Part shown: positions 1-10,600 of the stretch, one piece after another | How the letters are laid out: every line of letters starts with the position of its first letter | Numbering within the stretch: position 1 is the first letter of the stretch | NCBI GenBank assembly: GCA_003013855.2 | Contig: ML058370.1 | Location: 1,240,001 to 1,304,000, forward strand | Direction: 5' to 3' | Length of the DNA: 64,000 bases | Source: Liriodendron chinense | Lineage: Eukaryota; Streptophyta; Magnoliopsida; Magnoliales; Magnoliaceae | Position numbers and translations under genes: made by a program | Notes under the pieces: model-generated | What the model was told of the DNA's origin: nothing | Seen by the model: only the letters and a program-made list of their open reading frames with translations | The model's database searches: none

Positions 1-250
1 AGAGGAACCCAGAAATTGCAGGATATGCGCCCAAACCTCCGAAGAAAAAGGACACCTCAAAAAGAGATGGCAAACGGATTCCTCATCTTGCTGACATAAT
101 GACCAAGCATTAACTATAATCAGGTCCCTCTTTCTCAAGTTGTCAATTGTCAATACCCTATATCAGCCCACTAGGCAAGTGAAAGTGGCTACCTTAGATG
201 GAGCACCATAAGACCAAAGGAAAAAGGTGTGAGCACCGCTGTCACCACTA
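1..250 (-). mobile_element. LINE (L1-type) fragment, zf-RVT region of the reverse transcriptase ORF
   Basis: Read on the minus strand, this stretch encodes the zinc-binding region found after the reverse transcriptase of plant L1-type LINEs. Visible motifs are VLTIDNLRKRDLI, then NAWSLCQQDEESVCHLFL, then RCPFSSEVWA, preceded by FFLWSYGAPSKVATF. A stop codon interrupts the frame just before VLTIDN, where this family usually has tryptophan. The element continues beyond the window edge, so only its 3' coding part is seen. It is a decayed copy. Beyond it, 250-460 shows nothing recognisable. Confidence 0.75.
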
Positions 251-698
251 GTCTCTGGTCTGGCTTCGAAGGAGCATAGAAAAGAAACACTCAACTGAGA
301 AAATTCCAGATTTGTCCTCAACCCAATGCATCGTATCACCCCCCTCCATAAAAGAGACCCTCTCCAACTACGATAAAAGAGCAAGCAACTCCTGAAATTC
401 CTCGTCATTAAGATCTCTATGTCATAAAGGTGTCCACACCCTATGAAATTCCTCGTCATTGACGGTTTTTCTATGTAATTTGGGTGTTTTTAGAAGTGAA
501 GTGATTTGGGTTTTGTTTTATTCATGTACTGGCTTGAAGTTGTTTTGTAATTTTTTTTTTAGGATTTATGTGTTGTGGAATTTTGGGTTTCTTGAAGTTT
601 TTTATTTAGGTTTCGGTTTTTTGAGGATTTTGATTTGTAATTTAGGTGAATGGTTTGGATAATATCTGAAATCAATGCTCTGATTTTGATTTTGATTT

Positions 699-700
<2 letters not shown>

Positions 701-768
<68 letters not shown>
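701..768. repeat. (AT)n microsatellite
   Basis: About 34 uninterrupted AT dinucleotides lie inside the first unit of the degenerate tandem repeat. The IYIYIY open reading frames across it are artefacts of the dinucleotide. Confidence 0.97.
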
Positions 769-770
<2 letters not shown>

Positions 771-1635
771 ATTGTTGTAGTTTCTTTTGTTGTTTCGGGC
801 ATTGGGTTGAAGTGGGGTTCTGGTTTTTTGAGGGTTTATATTTAATTTGAGTGTCTTTAGAAGTGGAGTGATTTGTGTTTTGTCTTATACTCTTATTCAT
901 GTACTGTACTGAAGTGGGTTTGTGATTTTTCCGTGGCTTTTTTGTTGTGTAAAATTTTGGTTTCTTGAAGTTTAGTGATTTGGGTTTTGATGTTTTGAGG
1001 ATTTTGATTTGTAATTTGGGTGAATGGTTTGGATGATGTCTGAAACTGGTGTTCTGATTTTTTTTTTTTCCTTAATTTTTTGTTCCAACTCCTTTTGTTG
1101 TTTCAGGCATTGCGTTGAAGCGGGTTCTGATTTTTTTGGGGAGTTGATATGTAATTTGGGTGTTTTTAGGAATGGAGTGATTCTGTTTTTATTTATTTAT
1201 TTATTTTTTAATTCATGCACTGGATTGAGGTGGGTTTGTGATTTTTTTGATGGTTATTCGTTGGGTAATAATGGTGGTCTGGGTTTTGTTTTATTCACCT
1301 AGTGGCTTGAAGTAGATTTTGTGATGTTCGAGGCTTTTTTTTTTTTGTGTTAACTGTGTAGGTGTTTTTTGAAGTTTGCTAATTTGGGTTTTAGTTTTTG
1401 AGGATTTTGATTTCTAATTTGGGTGTTTTCAGGAGTGAAGTGATTTGGATTTGATATATTCAGGTATTTATTGAAGTGGGCTTGTGATTTTTTGGGGAGT
1501 TTTGGTGTAATTTTGGATTTTTCTTGTAGTTTAGTATTTGGGTTTTGGTTTTTGTGTCTTTTGGGTGTGATTTTTATTCAGGTAATTGATTGAATTGTGT
1601 TTGTGATTTTCTGAGGCTTTCCGTTGTGTAATTTT

Positions 1636-1661
1636 GGGGGGGGGGGGGGGGGGGGGGGGGG
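1636..1661. repeat. Poly-G run of 26 bases
   Basis: A run of 26 consecutive G is followed by T and another G-rich stretch (GGGGGGAGGGCGAGGG). Such runs are prone to length error in sequencing. Confidence 0.95.
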
Positions 1662-1989
1662 TGGGGGGAGGGCGAGGGAGAGGTTCTTGAAGGCTATTGA
1701 TTTGGTTATTTTTTAGGCCTTTTTAAAAAATAAATAAATTATAAATGGGTGTTTGGGAAGTGAAATTTGGTTTTTGGGAAATAGTATCTGTTTGATATTA
1801 TTTATTGTGATTTGAAGCTCTTAGCTTGAAGTGGGATTGTGATTTTGAGGCTTTTGTTATTTATTTCGGTGTTTTAGAAGTTGAGTGATTTGGGTTTTGG
1901 CTATGCTAGCTGTTTTTTGTTATTTTATTTATTTTTTAAAGATCTTTTGTACCAGTTGTTTTGATTTTTTTAGCTCCTGGTTTGAAGTG

Positions 1990-2480
1990 GGGACATGCCT
2001 TGTAAATGCTTACCTACCTTGCTTAGGTACCTACCGGGTTTACTTTCTCTAATGTGGGAGAAACAACAAATGTGCATGAAATCCGCCCCATCCGTGTACA
2101 TCACTGCTTGTTTAGCCTTGATCCTGGTAATCAGGCTGATTCAACTCTCAGGTGGGCCACCCCAGAAAATTATACCTAAACTGATTAGTTCATGTGGTAT
2201 GGCTCAGCTGAGTTCCGGAATACTGTGGTTTTTGGATAATTCACATCAGATGAATGGTTTTGATGGCATGTAAACACCACGGTGGGCCCTACACTAAACT
2301 AATAGTGGGTGTCTCATCCCAACTTATTCCTAGTTTGTGGCCTCCCTGAGTTCTGGATGGTAATGATTTTTGGGTTCCAAGGTGTACATGAGGCAGCATG
2401 CCTGAAGGTTGGGGTGGATCTCATGAAAGTTCCACCCACGTGGCTCTCGGTGCCCCCTAAGGTACGCTAGCGTGGTTCAT
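1990..2480. other. Unclassified dispersed-repeat-like segment
   Basis: This block differs sharply in composition from the T-rich sequence on either side. It contains CACGGTGGGCCCTACAC and CCACCCACGTGGCTC, which resemble the GTGGGCCC cores of foldback repeats elsewhere in the window. I could not define terminal repeats or a target duplication. It is probably an old insertion in the 5' flank of the bHLH gene. From 2480 to 2986 there is only T-rich leader sequence. Confidence 0.3.
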
Positions 2481-2986
2481 GTATCTCAATTCTTAGAGGC
2501 TTACTGATTTTGGTTTTGGAAATAGTATCTTTTGTTGAGTGGTTTTTATTTATTTATTATTTATATTTTATGTATTTATTTTTGACTTCTTAGCTTCAAT
2601 AGATTGCTACTTCTTTTCCATGTTCTGAATTTTATGAATTATTGTGTATTTTGGGATTGAGGATAGATGAGCATATTTTCCCAAGTGATTTTGGCAATTC
2701 TGGGAAGGTTTACCATACATTGATCTATGAAATCAATGACTTCTTCTTCTTCTTCTTTTTTTCCAGAACTTGAATGAAGTTGGTTTCTGTTTTTCTTCAA
2801 TGCCAGTTTGAGAGATTTAGAGATCAGTGATTTGGGTTCTGAACTTCTGATCAGTAATACTGAGCATTTGGTGATTTTCTTAATTTTGGGAGAAGCTCTG
2901 ATTCAATTGATTGATGATTATTAGATAGAACTAGGGGGGCCAAGGAAGTTTTTGGTGTTTTTTCCCCAGGTTCTTGGTGTTGAAGG

Positions 2987-5900
2987 ATGGAGTCGAATGA
3001 GAAGGATAAACTTGAGATGGAGAAGAGTGGGGACCACTTGAATTACCAAACATCTAATATTCCATCTGAGTGGCAATTTGGTTGTGCCAATCTCGCAAAT
3101 CCGCCTATTGATTTGGTTCCTACAGACAAATCTGTTGCAAATCCATTGATTGGTTCTTCTGTTTCAATGGTAGACTCCTTTTGCCCCAATCTTTGGGATC
3201 GTCGAGGGGGCAGGCTTTTACAAACTGGAGCCGGAATCCTCCCTCAGAGTTTATCTCAGTTCCCTACCGATTCCGCTTTCATTGAGCGGGCTGCACGGTT
3301 TTCGTGTTTCAGCAATGGGAACGTTAGTGACATGGTGATGTTCCCGTTTGGCATTTCTGAATCTTTGGGTCCTCATTCCAAGGGTAGAGGGATCCAAGCG
3401 CCAGAGGTTCTGTCCACTAATGGTTTGAAAGTTGCATCGGGGTTGCAATCCTTTAAGAAGGAATCGCATGTGGCTGAAGTTTCCAATGCTGGTTCTCCAG
3501 TTGTTGATCATGAGGCAACCGAAGGGAGTCCAATGAATGCTGCTGAAAGGGAAAAAGGGGGTAATTTGATGGCATTTGATGAAGGGAAACATCGAATTGT
3601 GGTGTCGTGCAATGAGTCTGATGAAGCCGAGTTTAGTGGCGGTGGTCAAGATGAGCTGTTGATTTTGGATAATGCTGTTGGGGAAACATCAGCTAGAGGA
3701 GTTAGTGCCCAGAAAAGGAAAAGGAACAGTGAGGTAGAATCCTATCTCTCTCTCTCTATTTTCTTTTTCTTTTTTTAATTTATTGTTGAATGGTTTAAGA
3801 TATCATCCAATACCTGCCATATCATCCTAGAAGTTGCATTGTTTTGATACTAACGATGAGCTGTCTTTCCTGTATAGATGATAAAACACTACATTGAAAT
3901 GATGAATATGTTATTCATAAGAGCTGGCTGATGTGTGTTTTGGAGCCAATATTTAAAACCAATTTGTAGATGGCTAGTGATGTTTCATCAAATTATATTG
4001 GTTTGATTTCTCTTTGCTTTTTTTTTTTTTTAAAATTTTTTAAATCCATTGTCTAAGCTTTTTCTCTTGCAATCAGTTGCATGCAAACATTGTTAATTGA
4101 TTTTCATGATAGCACCTTGAATTAGACCAAGTCAAAGGAGCTGAACAGTCATCTGTCAAAACTGCAAAAGAGAGCATAGAAGCAACAGCGAAAGGAGAAC
4201 AAAACCCAAATTCAACACTTACTAGGTCTATTGGAAAACTAGGTAAAGAGTGCTCTCAAGGTTCGGATGCTCCCAAGGAAGATTATATTCATGTTAGAGC
4301 ACGGCGAGGACAGGCCACGAACAGCCATAGCCTTGCGGAAAGAGTAAGCATTTTGTGGAAAATTTCGGTTTTGAACGTCTCTGAGGCTGTGCTTGGATAC
4401 GGAAGGGAATTGCAGAAATGAGTTCAATCAAGATGGAGTGATGGATCCGTAACTATCTCTATATTAGTTTTCATAGTTGGGAATACACGTCAGTGCTTTG
4501 CTAAGCTCATGTGCACACCAGACATGTGACAGCATGGTATGATAGTTTGAGATCCAATCCATCTGTTGGCACCACTATATTGACGCCCTAGCCCAAGAAT
4601 CAGGTTGATCCACTGGTCAGGTGAGCCACAGTTCGCAAAACAAATTTACGGGTCTGAAAAAATTGGCTGAAGTTTTCTAACCCACGCACCTGTTTCTATT
4701 ATTGGGCTCACATGATGAATGGACCAGATTGATTTCTGGAAAACATGTACAAGGTTGGACCAATCCAATGGATGGATTGGATCTTGTGGCTGGAGTTTTT
4801 TAACCCACCCACCTGTTTCCAACTTTCCATTATTGGGCCCACATGCTGAATGGACCAGGTTGATTTTTGGAAAACATGTACAAAGTTGGACCAATCTGAT
4901 GGGTGGATTTGATCTCGCACCTACGTGCCATGCTGGCATGTGTGGCGTGTTCATGAGCTTTACTGCACACATGTGCGCATAGAATGGCAATACACTCCAA
5001 ATTGCAAATACGTTCCTTTTGAGTTGGTCTGGGGAGGAATGTGAGCACAATATTGAGCAATGCTTTCTCGTTCATGAATACTAATAAAAGTAAATAGAAT
5101 TTGGCTATTTCCACTTTGCTGAACTAGTTATTGCAAATCAATTCAATAGCATGTCCAAACACAGCCAAAATTTTGTTTTAAGCTTTTGGAAAGAATCTAA
5201 TTGGGTCGAACCGCATTGATGCGAATTGCAGGTGAGAAGGGAAAAGATCAGTGAACGGATGAAGTTTCTTCAAGACCTTGTACCTGGCTGCAGCAAGGTA
5301 GTTGAACTACCTCAGGGTGGTTAAGCCATTTGAAATCCAGTTTGGTACTTTTAGTTGATGTTCTGAAAATTGGTGGTTGCAGGTCACTGGTAAGGCAGTC
5401 ATGCTAGATGAGATCATCAACTATGTACAATCGCTGCAGCGACAGGTTGAGGTGGGCCCCTAAGGATGAAGCTTTGTCGGAGAAATGCTAAAATGATTCA
5501 TTCATCATAGAAGTTCTATGAAGTGCTATCACCATTGTACAGGCGGAGAATGTTATGGGTGATCAGGACTGGTAGTCTGGTGACCCTCCATGACATAAGT
5601 CGTAGAGATCGAACAACTGGACCATCCAATTGTTGAGATTTTCACTGTTTGCATGTGGAGTTGTCTAGCGGCACTTTCCTGCAAAATGGTGTCCTGACAC
5701 TGGAAACTTCAAATTTTCTAACATCGTGGTTTCATTGGGAAAGCTCTGACAAATGATAAGCAAAATGTTACCAGCTAATCACCATGTTGGAAGATTTGCT
5801 GCCCGAACAGAGTCTTGTTTACAGCTAAAAGCTGATAGTTATCCTTCAAAAAAATATAAAAAAAATTTGAAAAAAAAAAAATACTAAGCTAATTGTAGAT

Positions 5901-7650
5901 TTTGCATATTCTTCAAAAAAAGAAAAGAAAAAAAAGAGAGTACATTTTGCATGTCTGTAATCTCCTCCATAATGGGGTTTGTGGTAGGAAAAGGGCATGA
6001 CTTTCTTTTCTTTTCTTTTTTTCTTTGTTTTTACTTTTTGGCTGTGTTTGTGGTTTCAGTTTTTGTCGATGAAGCTTGCAGCTGTCAGTCCACAGTTGGA
6101 TTTCAACATTGAAGGGCTCCTCTCAAAAGATGTTAGTAAATTCCAAATAATTTTAATATAACTGTCTTATAAACTTGTGTCATTTCCTATCTTTGAAGAA
6201 CTCGAAAGAACTTGACTGGATCAGATATCATCAAGAGTCTAAAAATACTTGTTTTTGTAATGTTTTGATTCCAACTCAATCTCAAATTGACAGAACTTGG
6301 AAACTCGAGAGACAACTTGATGAAACTCTACTCAACTAGCCAAAGTTTAACAAAATTCATAATTTTAGGTATTGAATGTTATCAAGTCTTGGGGCTGTAT
6401 GGCTCTATCATTCCTCTTGGTTTTTGCATTCTCCAAGATTAACCCATTTCCCAACAAAACCTGGGTTTTGATAGCCCAGATTTAGCTATGGATGGTTCCC
6501 AATTTGCCGGAAAATGTCCAGGTAGCCATTGATCTGATTGTTATGATCATCTGATTAAAGTGAGTTTTGAGAGTGATAGGCAACCAAAGTTAAGAACATG
6601 ATATATGGTAGAAACCAGCTACACTTCTAGCATAATCAAAATAGGCCGTCCATTTTCCAAGCCATTGCTTGGATAATTAGAATTGTCCGATAAAAGTATT
6701 TTTTGAGAGGGATGGACAATCAAAGGTGGCCCAATTTGGTGGAAAATGATTATACCATTTCTTACTTGTTGATTGGATTGTTAGGATCATCCAATTAGAG
6801 TGACTTCCCTGGGAGGGATTGGAAATTGAAGGTGGGTCCCCATGGTGGATGGTCCATATAGCTACCGGACCTTCTTAGTAATATGGACTGTCCTTTTGTG
6901 ATCCATTGATCAGTTTGTTCGGATTATGAATAGTGTAGTGATTTTTATTTGACAGGCAATCAAAGGCTGGCCCTACATCATGGACGGTCCAAATCAACAA
7001 TCAGACCTTTCCTAGCATGTCCAATTTGGACTGTCCATGTTCATTTCCATTATCTTGGTAAGGCTCATACGAACAGAGTGAATTTTGTGAGGGATGGGCA
7101 AAAAAAGATAGGCCCTGCATAATGGACAGTCCAGATCATTGGTCGATCCTCTATTGTAATCAATATAGGCTGTCCATTTTCTTAGAACCATTCAACCAAA
7201 TTGATTTTGGAGAGAGATGGGCCATGAAAGGTGTGACATGTGATGGATGGTCCAGATCGATGGTGGAATATCTTCCAATATGATCAATTAGGACTGACCA
7301 TTTTGTGGGCCTTGATCATCAGCTCAAGGTTATCCAATCAAAGTGATTGTTGTGACTTGCAAGTGGTTAATTAGAGGTGGTGCTCATCATTTAGAAACCA
7401 ACCAATCAATTACATCCCAAGAAAAACCAAATGTCGGATTAGCAATTGAGAGACTGCATCCCAAGAAAAACCAAACCATAAACCAAATAGAGTTTCAATT
7501 AGACAGAACTACGCCGTTTCCTGGAAACGCAAACAATTTTAAGTACCACAAGTTAACAGGGAACACGACAGAATTCATTTTTGAGGAACAAGTTAACAGG
7601 AAACAAGGCAGAGAATTCATTTTTGAGTAATCTCTTGGCATTCAAAACTC

Positions 7651-7682
<32 letters not shown>

Positions 7683-10600
7683 AAAAAGACGAAAAGAAAA
7701 AATGTAGCTTTGAGTTACTTGAGAATTCATTTTTGAGTAATCGGACAATCTAAGAAAAAAGTCACTTGAGTTACTTAACCTATTAGGCTTCGAAGTTGAG
7801 TTTTCAAATTTCAAAACCTTGGTAGTTCCAAACCTCAAATGTTTGTTATAAGATGTTTGCTATGGAGTGATCCACATGCCTCCTTGGAGATGTAGGTTTG
7901 CTCTAATGAATACCTGTCATGCTCCTAAGACAATCAAAACTGTTGATCTGGTGGGCCAACACGTGTGATCACTAAATCCGAAATCCCGATGATTGAGCCA
8001 GAACCTTGTGAAAATTTTGAGAGAAAAAACAATATTCACATTCAAGCGATGAAATTCCTTGATTGGTTGGCATGCCTGTCTGGTGACCCACAAGCTCAAA
8101 CTTTGATGACTTTGATTGCCATGGATGTTGGCCATGCATATCCAAGGAGGCTTGTGAGCTGTCATATCTTTCCCCTTGTTTTAAGCTGAGCAGGATAACT
8201 TAGATTATTTCATAATAGATTGAATCTTTTAACAGCTTCATTGCCGAGAATCTGAGAATTGTTGCTGATCCTTTTTTTTTTTTTTTGTTCTCATTTTGTT
8301 CCTTCTAGATTCTTCAAGCACAAAGCTGTGTGCCATCCACTATTGGATTTTTGCCTGATATGGGCATTTCTCATTCTCAATTACATCCATCTCAACGAAG
8401 CCCGATTCAAGGAGGAATACCTGGAATTGGGAATCCTTCAGATATGCTTCAAAGAACTATCAATTCTCAATTGACTGCCATGAATGGATACAAAGAACTA
8501 ACACCTCAGGTTTCTTTCATACCAAACTCAGTCATCCACACTACCTTTTCTTCTGTTTTACCAGTGTTTTAAATGGTGTTTAGTGTATACTGTAGTAACC
8601 ACCCATCGGCAGCGTGTGGCAGAATCTATGTTGGATCATGGATGTAGTTTGAGCTACATTATACTTCCACCTTTTAATTAAAATAGTAGGAAAAATATGG
8701 TAATTAGTAAAAAATAAAATTAAAAATAGAAAAAATAAAACAAAGGTGTAATAAAAAATGTGCTTCATTTTTCATGTAGAAACATATTCAAAACAGGCCC
8801 ATGATCAGTCCGTGATCTCCTTTGGGCTTGGCGTGGAGGTGGGGGTGGGAAATCCTCCAAATCCAAATGGCAACTATCCCTGCTAGCTATTTGGTGGTCT
8901 GTTTGGGGGTTAAAGGAATAGTAGACGATTTCGGAATCAAGCCAGGACCACTCATGCGATCATTTCTGGGGCAATCTCGCTTCTTTCCGATTGGATTGAG
9001 TTGTAGATTTTCGGCTTTTGGGTAGTCCGCTGGTCTTACTTTCGTTTCTCCTGTGTATGGCTTTTCTTTTTCTGTTTTAATAAAATTTTCATTGTTCAAA
9101 AAAAAAAAAAAAAAAAAAAACAGGCCCACCATGTGTAACTATGTATGCCATCCAACCTGTGCATCAAGTGATCACGGTTGTGATGACTGATGATGGGTAG
9201 CTGCAAAAATTAAGGTATCCAATCACCAAGTAGTCCACACTAGAGAAAACAATTGATTGTCACTCTCAACTGTAGCGTAGTGGCTCACATGATGCTTGGA
9301 TTAACCTTGTTGGACTATACAAGTTGGAGACTAGGCCACAAAATAGAAACAATGGACAACCACCAGAAAAGAAATTAGACATCCAATCATCAGGTGGGCC
9401 ACACCATAGAACACAATGCACATCCACTCAAAAAAAGAAAAAAACATTGTAACATAGTGGACCACAGGATGGACTGGATGGTTTTGATGCCATGCCATAC
9501 GCACATTATAGTGGACCCCACAGAAGAAACAAAGAGCAAGCTTATTCTGCAATGTTACATAGGAACTAGCCTCCCCAAAAGAAAAAAAATTGACAAAATG
9601 CCAAATAAAAACCCAAATCAATCAAAATGAAATAAAACTCATTAACTAAGATTAAGAGTAAGAAACGTACCTCTTTTTAGCTTTAAATCAATAAAAAAAA
9701 ATCTTAATCTTGACGCTTCACAGCTATACTGATGTGAAATGGGGGAATCTCAAGCTTCTCCTTCCATTGGGCTCCAACGACCCTTGAATTACAACCAACC
9801 AACGACCCTTGTACAAAACACGAATTCAGTTCCAGGTTGTACAAAACACGAATGTAGCCAACGACCCTTGTATAGAACATTTATTTATTAATCTCTATGT
9901 AAGAGAGATGCTCTAGTGCTCTCAGAGAATGTGGACATTGGATCCGGAATGCGGGGCTGAATCGTGGCTTCCACGGGTTTGCCTCTGTCGAGGGCTTCTG
10001 TGCCGGTGTGTGTTTAGAGAATGTTGTATATGATTTGAGTCACCACTAGCCAATTACTTCGAATATACAGTTGGTTAAACCCTGTAGAAACGCTTAAGAG
10101 CAGGAATTCGAAGATTCCTAATCCTAAGATGACTTCTTGATCTGGGTCCGAAGATTTGGGGTAAAGACTGCAGTTACAGAGAGGGAAGGAGATAGGCACC
10201 TTCTCTGCCTGTACAGATGTACGGTCTCTACTTCACAGGATTAAACAAATTTCAAAGATTAGTTCTGGTTCTTGCAAACTGATATTGAGATAATGCGTGC
10301 AGTGTGGTGTATGTGTCAGTCAGCATAAATTTCTAGTGGAAAGGTTCCGATCAGATTGACAAGCCACAGAGCATACATTCGTACTGACAGGGTGCTAGAG
10401 TGGTGCGCTAAATGTAATGTGTACCGATCAGGGTTTCCCATGGGCAAGATCCAATTTAATTGGCAAGCCACAGAGCATACGCCCAAGTCAATATTGATGC
10501 AAAATTCTATGCACTATTGATGATTGGGATGAGTAGGGGGGTTGAGAAGGGAATGGATATCACAATGATAATGCAGGGTTGGACAAGGCTAGTTACGGGT

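Larger units (their letters stand above)
465..1900 (+). repeat. Degenerate T-rich tandem repeat upstream of the bHLH gene
   Basis: A unit of roughly 300-390 bp recurs about four times with heavy divergence. Each copy contains variants of TTTGGGTGTTTTTAGAAGTG, GTGATTTGGGTTTTG, ATTCATGTACTGG and TGGTTTGGATGATGTCTGAA. The copies start near 465, 845 and 1145, with shorter remnants to 1900. The T-rich composition and the acceptor-like TTTTCCCCAG at 2961-2970 make it likely that this is a 5' UTR intron or promoter of the bHLH gene. No coding potential is evident. Confidence 0.6.

Noticed and set aside
559..900. Open frames with long IYIYIY runs on both strands
   Set aside because: They are produced by the (AT)n microsatellite; no protein family motif flanks it.
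4239..5114. Minus-strand frames within bHLH intron 2
   Set aside because: They run across the tandem duplication and an exon in antisense and show no known motif.
8259..8572. Two overlapping frames at bHLH exon 6 as separate small genes
   Set aside because: Only the frame joined to exons 5 and 7 fits the family; the other is a shadow.
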